Below, piece after piece: positions 7,503 through 16,316 of a stretch of 43,863 nucleotides of DNA. This DNA is from Pseudoselenomonas ruminantium (lineage in GTDB: Bacteria > Bacillota > Negativicutes > Selenomonadales > Selenomonadaceae), in the NCBI GenBank assembly GCA_015058625.1, contig SVCA01000014.1, positions 1-43,863 on the forward strand, written 5' to 3'. Both the position numbers and the translations under genes were made by a program. Position 1 is the first letter of the stretch. Every line of letters begins with the position of its first letter. The notes below the pieces were generated by a model, which was not told the origin of the DNA, did no database searches, and was given only the letters and a program-made list of their open reading frames with translations.

Positions 7503-9977
7503 TTACGAAATTCTCACGGGTTTAACGTGCCAGATTTCGTTGGCATATTCGTCAATGGTTCTATCCGAGGAGAACCGACCGGAGTTGGCGATATTCATTG
7601 CCGAAGAAGTCAGCCAGCCCAGCTTGTTCTTATAGCGGCGCATGATTTCTTCATGGCCCCAGGCGTAAGAGCCCAGATCCTTCAAAATGAAGAATTCATC
7701 ATTGCCGTGAATCAGGTAGTCATAGAGGGAACGAAAATCGCCATAGGTGCCATCAATGAGCTGGTTCATCACGAAGCGCACCATTTCATTGCTGTTGTAT
7801 TCGTCCCAGGCAGAATAGGAACCCGTCATGTAATAGGTCAGTACATCCTCTGCCCGCAAACCGAAGATGACGCAGTGGTCATCGCCGCCATGGTCGCCAC
7901 CGACTGCCTCACGGATTTCGACGTTGGCGCCGTCCATGGTTCCCAGGGTAATGGCACCATTCATCATAAACTTCATGTTGCCAGTACCGGAAGCTTCCTT
8001 GGAAGCCGTGGAAATCTGTTCGCTGACATCAGCAGCCGGATAGACGATTTCACCAATGGATACACCGAAGTTTTCGATAAAGACAATCTTCATCTTATCC
8101 TTGATGGATCTGTCGTTGTTGACCTTTTCCGCCACTGCATTGATCAGGCGGATGGTTTCCTTGGCGATATAATAGCCCGGCGCAGCCTTGCCACCGAAGA
8201 TATAGGTGGTCGGAATCATATCATAGCCCTTATCATTCTTCAACAGGTTGTACTGATGCATGATATGGAGGATATTCATCAGCTGACGCTTGTAGGAATG
8301 AATGCGCTTCACCTGGATATCAAAGATACTGTCCGGATTAACCTTGATGAGGTTATGCTCCAGAATATATTGGGCCAGATGTTCCTTGCGCAGGTGCTTG
8401 ATTTTCCCCAGTTCTGCCAGGAAAGGCTTATCGTTTACATAATCGTTGAGCAAATCCAGCTGTTCCGGATAACGGTGCCAGCGGCGGCTGCCCAAGGTAT
8501 CATCAATAAGGCCGGCCAGTTCCGGATTGGCTCCCATCAGCCAGCGGCGATGCGTGATGCCGTTGGTCTTGTTGTTGAACATCCTAGGATTGTATTCATA
8601 GAAGTCATGCAGCGTCGAAGCCTTCAGAATGTCGGAGTGAATCTTGGCGACGCCGTTTACGCTGTGACCGCCCACGATAGCCAGTCGGGCCATGTGCACC
8701 ATGCCGTTTTCCAGAATAGAAAGGGCATGTACCTTGGCATCGTTGCCCGGATAGCGTTCCCGTACCTCTTCGAGATGACGGCGGTTGATTTCCTCGATAA
8801 TCATGTAGACACGCGGCAGCAGTTCCTTGAACATATCCACCGGCCAGGTTTCGAGGGCTTCCGGCATGATGGTATGGTTGGTGTAAGCGATGGTGTTCTT
8901 GGTAATAGCCCAGGCCTCGCTCCATTCCAAACCGTATTCATCAATCAGGATGCGCATGAGTTCTGCCACAGCCACTGCCGGATGGGTATCGTTGATATGA
9001 ATGGCAATCTTCTGGCTGAGGTCATGAATCTTCATGCCCGTCTTGGCATAATGGCGGACAATACTCTGCACGCCAGCAGAAGTCATGAAGTATTCCTGAA
9101 TCAGGCGCATCTTGCGGCCTTCCCAGGTACTGTCATCCGGATAGAGATAACGCGTAATACTCTCAACAAAGTTACGGTAATCGTTTTTCTGGCGAATCTG
9201 TTCCTGCGTGAGATAACCGTAATCGGAGAAATCGCGGTTAACTTCCGCATTCCAGAGGCGCAGGTTGTTTACCGTACTGTTATGATAGCCGACAACCGGA
9301 ACATCATATGGTACAGCCATAACCACCATGGGGTCTTCATGCACGAGTTTCAGGCTGCCATCCGGCATTTCCTTCATATAGGCATTGCCGTAGAACTTGA
9401 CATCGATGGCCTTATCCGGCTTGCGATACTCCCAGGCAAAGCCGTTCTTGAGCCAGTTATCGGGAATCTCAACCTGGTTGCCATTGATGATTTTCTGCTC
9501 GAAAAGGCCATACTGATAGCGGATGCTGCAGCCGTGGCCCGGCAGATGATGAGCAGCCATGGAATCGATAAAGCAGGCAGCCAGTCTGCCCAAACCGCCG
9601 TTGCCCAGACCTGCATCCGGTTCTTCTTCGTAGACCTTATCCAAATCCAGCTTGAAGTCGCTTAATACATCGCGAATAGCTTCTTCCAGCCCCAAATTAA
9701 TCAGGTTGGATTTCAGCAGACGGCCCATGAGGAACTCAATGGAGAAATAGTAAATCTGTTTCTCTTCACGTTCCATATAAGCCTTGTTCGTCTTAATCCA
9801 GTTTTCAGAAATATACTGTTTAGCCGTAGCGGCTACCGTCTGATAGATTTCATTTTCCGTCAGTTCATCGAGTTCACGACCCCACATGATATGGGCGGTA
9901 GCAATAAAACGGTTCTTTAGTTTTTCCTTCAGTTTCTTAAATTCCGCATCATTAACTTTTTTCTTTTCCTTTGCCAA
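7503..9977 (-). CDS. glgP: Glycogen/maltodextrin phosphorylase
   Basis: PLP-dependent GT35 phosphorylase releasing glucose-1-phosphate from glycogen ends. About 824 aa, normal for the family. The C-terminal part has the pyridoxal-phosphate lysine motif in EASGTGNMKFMMNGA, and the N-terminal half has GLGNGGLGRLAACF. The reading frame can be extended to a GTG at 9986, but that codon overlaps the GGGAG ribosome binding site (9986-9990). The TTG at 9977-9975 lies 8 nt downstream of it and is preferred (MAKEKKKVND). It is third in the glycogen operon. Confidence 0.94.
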   Translation of the reverse strand: MAKEKKKVNDAEFKKLKEKLKNRFIATAHIMWGRELDELTENEIYQTVAATAKQYISENWIKTNKAYMEREEKQIYYFSIEFLMGRLLKSNLINLGLEEAIRDVLSDFKLDLDKVYEEEPDAGLGNGGLGRLAACFIDSMAAHHLPGHGCSIRYQYGLFEQKIINGNQVEIPDNWLKNGFAWEYRKPDKAIDVKFYGNAYMKEMPDGSLKLVHEDPMVVMAVPYDVPVVGYHNSTVNNLRLWNAEVNRDFSDYGYLTQEQIRQKNDYRNFVESITRYLYPDDSTWEGRKMRLIQEYFMTSAGVQSIVRHYAKTGMKIHDLSQKIAIHINDTHPAVAVAELMRILIDEYGLEWSEAWAITKNTIAYTNHTIMPEALETWPVDMFKELLPRVYMIIEEINRRHLEEVRERYPGNDAKVHALSILENGMVHMARLAIVGGHSVNGVAKIHSDILKASTLHDFYEYNPRMFNNKTNGITHRRWLMGANPELAGLIDDTLGSRRWHRYPEQLDLLNDYVNDKPFLAELGKIKHLRKEHLAQYILEHNLIKVNPDSIFDIQVKRIHSYKRQLMNILHIMHQYNLLKNDKGYDMIPTTYIFGGKAAPGYYIAKETIRLINAVAEKVNNDRSIKDKMKIVFIENFGVSIGEIVYPAADVSEQISTASKEASGTGNMKFMMNGAITLGTMDGANVEIREAVGGDHGGDDHCVIFGLRAEDVLTYYMTGSYSAWDEYNSNEMVRFVMNQLIDGTYGDFRSLYDYLIHGNDEFFILKDLGSYAWGHEEIMRRYKNKLGWLTSSAMNIANSGRFSSDRTIDEYANEIWHVKPVRIS

Positions 9978-10017
9978 AAAAAACACTCCCTTTTTTCAGC
10001 CTCAACACAACACAAGA

Positions 10018-10081
10018 AGAGACCGTCATAACTTGGCTTATGCCCGTTATAGGCAGATTGCCTCGTTACAACGGCCTCTCT
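10018..10081. other. Nested stem-loop in the glgD-glgP gap
   Basis: Interrupted stem segments AGAGA/TCTCT, CCGT/ACGG, TAAC/GTTA, GGC/GCC and TGCC/GGCA nest around a 7-nt loop. This fills most of the 108-bp gap, the longest inside the operon, and lies just upstream of the glgP ribosome binding site. It may act in differential expression, processing or attenuation. There is no T tract. Confidence 0.35.
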
Positions 10082-10085
10082 AATA

Positions 10086-11192
10086 TCAGATTACGACGTT
10101 CTTCGTGATAATCAGCGGGTAATTATTAGCACCTTTGAGCCATTTTTCCTTCGAGATAACCACGTTTTTGTCGCAGATGACATTTTCCACCAAGGAATCA
10201 TCCTGTATATCACATTTTTGCATGATAATGGAATTCTTGATTTTTACGCCCTTGCCTACGGTGACACCTCGGAACAAAATGCTGTTTTCCACTTCGCCGC
10301 GAATGACGCAGCCATTGGCAATCAGCGAATTTTTAACCTTTGCTGTCTCCTTATATTGAACTGGAACCTCATCCTTGCCCTTGGTATAAATGGAATTGTT
10401 GCCCATAAAGAGCTCTTCCCAAACCTCCGGCTGCAAAAGATCCATATTCGCTTTGTAATACGCAGTAGTCGAATCTACATGGGCTACATAGCCATCATGC
10501 TCGCAGGCATAGATGTTATACTCGTTTGCCCGGCGGATGATGCCATCCATCAGGAGATCCTGACCACCATGCTCGTAGGTATAACGCACGAGTTCAACGA
10601 AGATGCGTTTTTCGATGAGATAAACATTCATCGCTACCTTGGAGTCATCATAGATGGCTGGTTTCTCAGCCAAATCCGTTACCAGTCCGTTTTCTGCTGT
10701 TTCCAGAACCACATTGCGGCCCGGCTGCTCTTCCTTTGCCGTGTAGTACACCATCGTGATATCCGCCGAGGTGTTCTGATGGAAGCGCAGCATCTGGGAA
10801 AAGTCTACATTGTAGACAAAGCTGCCGCTGGTTAAGAGTACATATTTCTGACTGCTGTGTTCGAAGAAATCCAGATTGTGATAAAAATTCTTCAAATCGC
10901 CCTTGCGGATGCTATCTTCTTCACTTGGGGACGGCAGGTAGAACAGGCCGTCATGACGGCGGGCCAAATCCCAATCCTTACCGGAACGAAGATGGTCAAG
11001 CACGGAACGCGGCTTATCGGGAAGCATGACGCCCACGTTCAGGATTCCGGAATTTACCATGCTGGACAGCGTAAAGTCTATCAGCCGGTAACGCCCGGCA
11101 AACGGCATGGATTCCACGGCTCGCTTATCCGTAAGTTCACGAATTAATTTATTATCTTCTTGAAGATTGATAATCCCCATTACATCTTTCAA
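10086..11192 (-). CDS. glgD: Glucose-1-phosphate adenylyltransferase regulatory subunit GlgD
   Basis: 368-aa ADP-glucose pyrophosphorylase paralogue that pairs with GlgC in Firmicutes. It has the nucleotidyltransferase fold (AGRYRLIDFTLSSMVNSGI) and a C-terminal left-handed beta-helix (VIRGEVENSILFRG). The Gly-rich pyrophosphorylase signature that GlgC shows (GGQGSRL) is replaced by INLQEDNKLIREL, as expected for a non-catalytic modulatory subunit. The TTG start at 11192 has GGAG 9 nt upstream. An internal ATG at codon 5 (MGIINLQ) is a possible alternative. It is 47 bp downstream of glgC. Confidence 0.92.
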   Translation of the reverse strand: MKDVMGIINLQEDNKLIRELTDKRAVESMPFAGRYRLIDFTLSSMVNSGILNVGVMLPDKPRSVLDHLRSGKDWDLARRHDGLFYLPSPSEEDSIRKGDLKNFYHNLDFFEHSSQKYVLLTSGSFVYNVDFSQMLRFHQNTSADITMVYYTAKEEQPGRNVVLETAENGLVTDLAEKPAIYDDSKVAMNVYLIEKRIFVELVRYTYEHGGQDLLMDGIIRRANEYNIYACEHDGYVAHVDSTTAYYKANMDLLQPEVWEELFMGNNSIYTKGKDEVPVQYKETAKVKNSLIANGCVIRGEVENSILFRGVTVGKGVKIKNSIIMQKCDIQDDSLVENVICDKNVVISKEKWLKGANNYPLIITKNVVI

Positions 11193-11239
11193 TTTCTTCC
11201 ACTCCTTGCTGTATCTAGGCTGTATCGATAGGGAAATGC

Positions 11240-12394
11240 TCAGCCGGCCTGCTTGCCGCTGGCTTCTGCCAGAACGGTTTCGCCTTCAGCGACCACCGTA
11301 ATAGCACCCAGCTCACCGGTTACCTTTGCACCAGCTGCCACTTCGCAGTTCTGCGCCAGAATAGCGTAATCCACCACAGCGCCATCACGGATAACCGTGG
11401 AAGGCATGATGACGGAATTGGTTACCTTTACGCCCTTGCCGATGCGCACGCCCGGGAAGATAACGGAATTTTCCACTTCACCGAGAACCATGGAGCCTTC
11501 ACTGATCATCGAGTTCTTCACCTTGGCATCCGGGCCGATGTAATGCGGCGGCATGGATGCATTGGAGGAGTAAATCTTCTTCTCGCCCTTGAGGTCAAAC
11601 GGAGGTACATCCTGCAGGAGATCCATATTGGCCTGCCAGAGGCTTTCGATGGTACCCACATCCTTCCAATAGCCTTCGAAGGCGTAGGAGTACAGGCGCG
11701 CATTGTCCTTCAGCATCTTCGGAATGATGTTCTTGCCGAAGTCATGGCTGCTGGTTTCGTCCTTGGCATCTTCTTCCAGATACTTCTTGAGGAAGTTCTT
11801 ATTGAATACATAGATACCCATGGAAGCCAGATTGCTCTTGGGTTTAGCCGGCTTTTCTTCGAATTCTTCGATGCGGCCCGTCTTATCCGTATTCATGATA
11901 CCGAAGCGCGGAGCTTCTTCCCAAGGCACTTCAATAACACCGATGGTAGCCTCAGCCTTGTTCATCTTATGAGCTTCCAGCATCCAGGAATAATCCATCG
12001 TGTAGATGTGGTCGCCAGACAGAATGAGAACATACTCAGGATCTGCTAAATCGATGAAATTGAGATTCTGGTAAATAGCATCTGCCGTTCCCTGATACCA
12101 GTCAGCACCTTTTTCACGAGCATACGGCGGCAAAATAAAGATACGGCCATCCTTCTGGTCCAAATCCCAGGCACTGCCGGAAGCTAAGTAATTGTGCAGT
12201 TCCAGCGGACGATACTGGGTAAGAACACCTACCTTGTCAATACCGGAATTCGCGCAGTTACTGAGCGGGAAGTCAATAATGCGGTACTTTCCCCCAAACG
12301 GTACAGCCGGTTTTGCAATTTTTTTGGTTAGCGCGCCGAGGCGGCTGCCCTGACCACCGGCCAAGATCATGGCCAAGCATTCTGTCTTTCTCAT
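11240..12394 (-). CDS. glgC: Glucose-1-phosphate adenylyltransferase, catalytic subunit
   Basis: Makes ADP-glucose from ATP and glucose-1-phosphate, the committed step of glycogen synthesis. 384 aa with the N-terminal signature [15 protein letters not shown], the substrate loop [20 protein letters not shown], and [10 protein letters not shown]. The beta-helix domain covers about residues 280-370. The ATG is preceded by AAGGGGG. It is first in the glycogen operon, so the operon promoter should lie in 12395-12748. Confidence 0.96.
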   Translation of the reverse strand: MRKTECLAMILAGGQGSRLGALTKKIAKPAVPFGGKYRIIDFPLSNCANSGIDKVGVLTQYRPLELHNYLASGSAWDLDQKDGRIFILPPYAREKGADWYQGTADAIYQNLNFIDLADPEYVLILSGDHIYTMDYSWMLEAHKMNKAEATIGVIEVPWEEAPRFGIMNTDKTGRIEEFEEKPAKPKSNLASMGIYVFNKNFLKKYLEEDAKDETSSHDFGKNIIPKMLKDNARLYSYAFEGYWKDVGTIESLWQANMDLLQDVPPFDLKGEKKIYSSNASMPPHYIGPDAKVKNSMISEGSMVLGEVENSVIFPGVRIGKGVKVTNSVIMPSTVIRDGAVVDYAILAQNCEVAAGAKVTGELGAITVVAEGETVLAEASGKQAG

Positions 12395-12748
12395 AAAAAA
12401 TCCCCCTTGGATATCATAGTAAACAATAATCTCCCCTTATTCGACTAAAGTTTACCTTTTATATATATTTTAACAGATATTCATCTGTTAGTATACAGTT
12501 TTTCCTGCTTTTTATCTATTTTTTACAGCAGAATTGAAATTGTTACATTTGTCATGCTATTATGACGCATATCATGGTAGAGACAGAACGCAACTACAGG
12601 TGATTGTTTTCCACTAACAATCAATCTTATATTACCTATATATTCGCCCTGCGACGCTAATCTCCTGCTGCCATTGCAAAAAAATGTAAATAATTTTTTA
12701 TAATTATTTTTGGCAAATGTGCGAAAATTTGTATTAATAAACGCAAAT
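12395..12748. other. Non-coding region upstream of glgC
   Basis: This 354-bp AT-rich stretch holds no convincing gene. It contains a perfect 8-bp inverted repeat with a 4-nt spacer (TAACAGAT at 12471-12478, ATCTGTTA at 12483-12490). A -10-like TATACT lies next to it on the minus strand (12495-12490), without a clear -35. A smaller repeat, GATTGTT/AACAATC, lies at 12602-12622. The glycogen operon promoter and operator are expected here. Confidence 0.5.
12471..12490. promoter_or_regulatory. Palindrome upstream of glgC (candidate operator)
   Basis: Perfect inverted repeat of 8 bp with a 4-nt spacer, about 80 bp upstream of the glgC start and adjacent to a TATACT -10-like element. The position suits a repressor or activator site for the glycogen operon. 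The binding protein is unknown. Confidence 0.4.
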
Positions 12749-13087
12749 TCACAAAAATGTCCAAAATAGTGTTCCCACGAACATCGCAATACTGAAACCT
12801 GTCAGTGCATTGCTTACGGCCCGACCGTTTTTCCCCAAACAAAGTCTGGCTAAAGGACGCAGTTCAAATGTCAGGAAAGACACACACATAAACATGACAT
12901 GAGCGCTGTCTCCAACAAACCATTCATAAACCAGGATAAACGCCACCACAGCTATGGCCAGCATTTCCTTCGGCTGGTATACGGGAGTCTTTTGCGGATG
13001 CAATGCTTCATCATACTCCGCCCGGCTCACTGGCACGCCATATTCATCTGTCTGTTTTTCCTCATCAACAAACCAGCGGTAACGCAT
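12749..13087 (-). CDS. Small membrane protein of unknown function
   Basis: 112 aa. A hydrophilic, charged N-terminus (about 1-40) is followed by three predicted membrane segments near residues 43-60, 64-80 and 92-112. No family was recognised. It begins 12 bp after the amidase stop, with an AGGAG-type ribosome binding site overlapping the amidase end, so the two are almost certainly co-transcribed. A role in envelope biology is inferred only from that linkage. Confidence 0.75.
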   Translation of the reverse strand: MRYRWFVDEEKQTDEYGVPVSRAEYDEALHPQKTPVYQPKEMLAIAVVAFILVYEWFVGDSAHVMFMCVSFLTFELRPLARLCLGKNGRAVSNALTGFSIAMFVGTLFWTFL

Positions 13088-13099
13088 CTTCCTCGCTCC

Positions 13100-13729
13100 T
13101 TAATAGTATTTGCGGGTCATGGTCACCAGCCGGGGCAGTCTGTCATAAAGCAGCTGTCCAGGGCAGGCAGTGGAATTATAATCCCGATGCCCCACGATAT
13201 GCTGGCGGTCTGGAGCAATGCCATAATAACGACAGAGGGCTGCCAAAAGTTTTGCCGCCGACTGCATCTGTGCTGGCTCCGGTTCGTTATTGTCGAATTC
13301 GCCCACAATGTTTACGCCAATCGTATGCCAGTTTTCTCCATAGCAGTGAGCCCCGAGCATGTCCATAGGACGTCCCCGCTCGATGGTGCCATCCTTGCGG
13401 ATGACGAAGTGATAGCCAATGCCGGCCCAGCCGTTATTCTTGTGCCAGCGGTCAATCTCCGCTGCTGATACATCCCGATTGGTATTGCCCACATGATGAA
13501 TGACAATAGCATCCGTGGTTTCGCGGTTCTGCAAAGAAGAGAATTCAAAATTCGTTTCCTGAATGGGAATTCCCAGCAGCGAATCACGTCCCTCAGCATT
13601 CACTGCACCCCCGTCAGCATTCCAGGCTGCTTCTGCTACCTGCGCTTTCCACAGTTGCGGCAGCAGTACTGCACCAGTACTCAGCAGTATCAAGTTTTTC
13701 AAGAAGTCTCTGCGTTTCATGCCAACCAT
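13100..13729 (-). CDS. Tat-exported N-acetylmuramoyl-L-alanine amidase (Amidase_2/PGRP fold)
   Basis: Cleaves the amide between N-acetylmuramic acid and the L-Ala of the stem peptide. 209 aa. The N-terminus has a twin-arginine motif (MKRRDFLK) followed by a hydrophobic stretch and an Ala-rich cleavage region (AEAA near 35), so export in folded form to the periplasm is likely. The amidase_2 domain carries zinc ligands in AIVIHHVGN (His 78/79), H128 (MLGAHCYG) and a C-terminal GHRDYNSTACPGQ. A second ATG three codons in (13720) places the RR motif right at the N-terminus and may be the true start. It is co-transcribed with the downstream membrane protein. Confidence 0.88.
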   Translation of the reverse strand: MVGMKRRDFLKNLILLSTGAVLLPQLWKAQVAEAAWNADGGAVNAEGRDSLLGIPIQETNFEFSSLQNRETTDAIVIHHVGNTNRDVSAAEIDRWHKNNGWAGIGYHFVIRKDGTIERGRPMDMLGAHCYGENWHTIGVNIVGEFDNNEPEPAQMQSAAKLLAALCRYYGIAPDRQHIVGHRDYNSTACPGQLLYDRLPRLVTMTRKYY

Positions 13730-13755
13730 TCCAATCTTACCAAACGACGGGTTAT

Positions 13756-13761
13756 ATTATA
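13756..13761 (-). promoter_or_regulatory. -10 element for the amidase gene
   Basis: TATAAT on the minus strand about 30 bp upstream of the amidase start. No good -35 was found. Confidence 0.4.
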
Positions 13762-13835
13762 ATATCTGTTTCTGAAAAAATTATGATAAATATTAAGAAT
13801 ACATTAGGGAATTTAGTCCCTGCCACTCGCGCAAA

Positions 13836-13862
13836 GAAAAAGCACATCAGCGCTGATGTGCT
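13836..13862 (-). terminator. Rho-independent terminator of the tRNA-Tyr/tRNA-Met operon
   Basis: Perfect 11+11 palindrome AGCACATCAGC/GCTGATGTGCT (13841-13862), followed on the minus strand by a T run, 14 bases after the tRNA-Met 3' end. Confidence 0.85.
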
Positions 13863-13875
13863 CAAGACTTCATAT

Positions 13876-13952
13876 TGGTGGCGGCAAAGAGATTTGAACT
13901 CCTGACACTGCGGGTATGAACCGCATGCTCTAGCCAACTGAGCTATGCCGCC
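13876..13952 (-). tRNA. tRNA-Met (CAT anticodon)
   Basis: 77 nt including an encoded CCA. The acceptor pair GGCGGCA/TGCCGCC is perfect, and the anticodon loop TTCATAC is closed by TGCGG/CCGCA. The CAT anticodon could also belong to an initiator or lysidine-modified tRNA-Ile2. The A-rich D arm and lack of a C1-A72 mismatch make an elongator tRNA more likely. It is second in the tRNA operon. Confidence 0.9.
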
Positions 13953-13957
13953 AAAAG

Positions 13958-14043
13958 TGGTGGGCAGGGATGGATTCGAACCATCGTAATCCGAAGATGA
14001 CAGATTTACAGTCTGTTGCCTTTAACCACTCGGCCACCTACCC
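13958..14043 (-). tRNA. tRNA-Tyr (GTA anticodon)
   Basis: 86 nt with encoded CCA, acceptor GGGTAGG/CCTGCCC with one G-T pair, anticodon loop CTGTAAA, and the long variable arm of a class II tRNA. It lies five bases before tRNA-Met. Confidence 0.93.
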
Positions 14044-14053
14044 ATTAACGCAA

Positions 14054-14099
14054 CAAGCGTTAAGAACAAGATATATTATATCCATATTCTTAACGCTTG
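14054..14099. repeat. 13-bp perfect inverted repeat overlapping the tRNA promoter
   Basis: CAAGCGTTAAGAA (14054-14066) and its exact complement (14087-14099) flank the -10 box of the tRNA-Tyr promoter. One arm lies in the -35/-10 spacer and the other in the start of the transcript. A third half, TTAACGC at 14045-14051, can compete for the left arm. It could be an operator or, for transcripts from ftsZ, a hairpin. It has no T tract. Confidence 0.7.
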
Positions 14100-14103
14100 T
14101 CAA
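14075..14103 (-). promoter_or_regulatory. Consensus sigma-70 promoter of the tRNA-Tyr/tRNA-Met operon
   Basis: TTGACA (14103-14098), 17-nt spacer, TATAAT (14080-14075) on the minus strand: both hexamers are perfect consensus. It begins 13 bp after the ftsZ stop, so no separate ftsZ terminator precedes it. Confidence 0.9.
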
Positions 14104-14116
14104 TAACTATTTTATA

Positions 14117-15256
14117 TTATTTTTTCTGCATCCAAACCGGAATATCAATGAAGTCTGCAGCCGGAGATACCGTCTGCTGTGCATCGCCATCAGCGGCAGG
14201 TGCACCCTGACTCAGATTAAGGTTCGGCATTACCGGCTGAGCAGCGGAAGGAGCTGCCTGCGGCTGTACGCCGATGGTTTCCGGTGCATCAAAGCCCGTA
14301 GCGATAACGGTCACGCGAACTTTGTCGCCCATGGTATTGTCAATGGACGCACCCCAGATGATGTTAGCCTGACTGTCAGCAGCATCATGGATGGCTTCGG
14401 AAGCCTCCTGAATTTCGTACATGCTGAGGTTTTCTTCGGCACCGGTGACGTTGAGGAGGATACCACGCGCACCATCGATGCTGGTTTCGAGCAACGGAGA
14501 AGCAATAGCTGCCTTAGCAGCCTCAATGGCAGCACCTTCACCGGAAGCCTCGCCGATACCCATGAGGGCAGAACCGGCGTTGCTCATAACGCTCTGCACG
14601 TCAGCAAAGTCCAGGTTTACCAGACCCGGCAGGGCAATCAAATCGGAGATACCTTTAACACCCTGACGCAGAACATCATCCGCAATCTGGAAAGCCTGCG
14701 TAATCGGCGTCTTTTTATCCACGACCTGCATCAGGCGGTCGTTCGGAATCGTGATGATGGTATCCACATGCTGCTTGAGGTTCGCAATACCAGATTCTGC
14801 ATTGCGTTCACGCTTCTTGCCTTCGAAGCCGAAGGGCTTGGTCACAACGCCAACCGTCAGTGCGCCGATTTCCCGTGCGCATTCTGCGACTACCGGTGCA
14901 GCACCAGTACCAGTACCGCCGCCCATACCAGCGGTAACGAAAACCATATCAGCCCCGCGCAGAGCTTCCAAAATATCGTCGCGGCTTTCCTCGGCCGCTT
15001 TCTGCCCGATTTCCGGACGAGCACCTGCACCTAATCCCCGGGTGAGCTTCTCGCCAATCTGCATGCGCTTCGGAGCCAAAGACTTCAAGAGCGCCTGAGC
15101 GTCGGTATTTACTGCGATAAACTCGACCCCCTGCAGTCCGAAGTTTATCATGCGGTTAACAGCATTGCTGCCGCCGCCGCCTACACCAATTACTTTAATC
15201 TTGGCCAACTGGTCGAGGCCATTATCATCCAATTCAAACACAGCGTTAACCCCCAT
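14117..15256 (-). CDS. ftsZ: Cell division GTPase FtsZ
   Basis: Tubulin-like GTPase forming the division ring. 379 aa. The N-terminal GGGGSNAVN motif is followed by the tubulin signature GGGTGTG at 112-118 and the catalytic T7 loop region (NLDFADVQ). A variable linker leads to the conserved C-terminal peptide DIPVWM near the end, the docking site for partners. The ATG at 15256 has no recognisable ribosome binding site. A 24-codon upstream ORF with a strong site overlaps it, suggesting translational coupling. No ftsA precedes it. It has its own promoter after the ftsQ terminator. Confidence 0.97.
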   Translation of the reverse strand: MGVNAVFELDDNGLDQLAKIKVIGVGGGGSNAVNRMINFGLQGVEFIAVNTDAQALLKSLAPKRMQIGEKLTRGLGAGARPEIGQKAAEESRDDILEALRGADMVFVTAGMGGGTGTGAAPVVAECAREIGALTVGVVTKPFGFEGKKRERNAESGIANLKQHVDTIITIPNDRLMQVVDKKTPITQAFQIADDVLRQGVKGISDLIALPGLVNLDFADVQSVMSNAGSALMGIGEASGEGAAIEAAKAAIASPLLETSIDGARGILLNVTGAEENLSMYEIQEASEAIHDAADSQANIIWGASIDNTMGDKVRVTVIATGFDAPETIGVQPQAAPSAAQPVMPNLNLSQGAPAADGDAQQTVSPAADFIDIPVWMQKK

Positions 15257-15320
15257 GACGTTCGTATTCTATATCCCGTGCAAACAGCAAACTGTCCACC
15301 GGGATTTCTAGTCCACACAA
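15246..15320 (-). CDS. Leader ORF overlapping the ftsZ start (24 codons)
   Basis: AAGGAG lies 5 nt before a TTG codon at 15320. The frame runs 24 codons ([12 protein letters not shown]...ERHGG) and its TAA (15248-15246) lies just inside ftsZ, past the ATG at 15256. ftsZ itself shows no ribosome binding site, so ribosomes finishing this ORF could restart at ftsZ. Whether the peptide is made is unproven. A GTG two nt further downstream, in another frame, is an alternative start. Confidence 0.4.
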   Translation of the reverse strand: MCGLEIPVDSLLFARDIEYERHGG

Positions 15321-15358
15321 ATATACTCCTTAATTCTACCATTTATTGCCTTATAATG

Positions 15359-15396
15359 CTATAACTTTCCCGAAAAAAATTAACAAAAATCATAAA
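15359..15396 (-). promoter_or_regulatory. Candidate ftsZ promoter
   Basis: On the minus strand TTGTTA, a 17-nt T-rich spacer and TATAGC (four of six matches in each hexamer) lie just after the ftsQ terminator, about 100 bp upstream of ftsZ. The boundaries given are approximate. Confidence 0.4.
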
Positions 15397-15412
15397 TCCC
15401 CGTTTATGCACG

Positions 15413-15435
15413 AAAAAAAGGAGCCAAACGGCTCC
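15413..15435 (-). terminator. Rho-independent terminator after ftsQ
   Basis: GGAGCC, 4-nt loop, GGCTCC (15420-15435), followed on the minus strand by seven T. It separates the murE-to-ftsQ unit from ftsZ. Confidence 0.85.
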
Positions 15436-15460
15436 ATTTTATATCCCTATGATGGCGAAC

Positions 15461-16288
15461 TCACTGCGCTTTTTCATTGACCTTCACCTCCGGGTCAACT
15501 AGCTTATCTTTCAGCCGGATAAAAGGCGCGGTATAACTGAAATCCACATACTCAATCTGATGGCGGGCATGGGGCAAATTCAGCAGGAAATCCTGGGTGA
15601 GTTTTGCCTTCTCATCCCAGCGTTCGAAATTCCCCAATCGTATCTGCACGGCTTGATTGGTATAAGCCATAATGGCGTCAGGATTGGTCACATTGACTTC
15701 GGACAGATGATTCAGGGCTTCCTCATCCAACTGGGACAGAAATTCCAACACCTTGGCCACCCGCTTGTCCTTGTTATCGTCCCCAATGTACATATCATGC
15801 ATCTTGGTACCGGTAATCAGCGGGATGGGCATCTTCCGCAGTTTCTTATAACTGCCGATGACCTTTCCCTGCCTGTCCAAATCCAGATAGCCATACTCGC
15901 AGGCCACAGTTGCCACAGGCATCCGCTCCTTGACCTCAATCTCTAAGGTATCTGGCACGCGCCGCCGCACTACAGCGCTTTCAATGCGCAAATCCTTCAT
16001 GAGATTTTGGGTAACTTCACTTGTCTGCAGCTGAAACAGCGGTTCACCCTTATGCAGCCGCCCGCTAGTCAGGATATCCTCCTCATTCAGATAAGTATTC
16101 CCGGTAAGCACCACCCGCTGCAGAGTGAAAAGAGGCGAATAGACGATAATGGACATAATGCCGCCGCAGATGATGAGAAAGGCCAACCCCTTTAGCAGGC
16201 GCCGGAGACTGCGGCGAAGCTTTTTCGGCGGCGGAAACTGGTTGCCCAATTCCTGCTCTCCTGCTTCGGCTATTTCTTTTTCGTCCAT
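15461..16288 (-). CDS. ftsQ: Cell division protein FtsQ/DivIB
   Basis: Bitopic divisome protein linking FtsL/FtsB-type proteins to septal wall synthesis. 275 aa. A basic cytoplasmic N-terminus (KKLRRSLRRLLKG) precedes one membrane segment at about 35-52, then a POTRA domain (about 55-123, LQRVVLTGNTYLNEEDIL) and a beta-rich C-terminal domain. The start has AAAGGAGG upstream. It lies between ddl and ftsZ, as in most dcw clusters, and ends at a strong terminator. Confidence 0.92.
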   Translation of the reverse strand: MDEKEIAEAGEQELGNQFPPPKKLRRSLRRLLKGLAFLIICGGIMSIIVYSPLFTLQRVVLTGNTYLNEEDILTSGRLHKGEPLFQLQTSEVTQNLMKDLRIESAVVRRRVPDTLEIEVKERMPVATVACEYGYLDLDRQGKVIGSYKKLRKMPIPLITGTKMHDMYIGDDNKDKRVAKVLEFLSQLDEEALNHLSEVNVTNPDAIMAYTNQAVQIRLGNFERWDEKAKLTQDFLLNLPHARHQIEYVDFSYTAPFIRLKDKLVDPEVKVNEKAQ

Positions 16289-16316
16289 TGTTTTGCCTCC
16301 TTTCTATTACACCTCA

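Noticed and set aside
7527..9665. 712-codon open frame antisense to glgP
   Set aside because: Shadow of a long conserved gene on the other strand; the translation is low-quality, with no domain pattern. The same applies to the 632-codon frame at 22272-24170 opposite murF/murE and to other antisense frames in the glg and mur genes.
12523..12789. Minus-strand frame of 88 codons upstream of glgC
   Set aside because: Overlaps the small membrane protein gene, has no ribosome binding site and an atypical composition.
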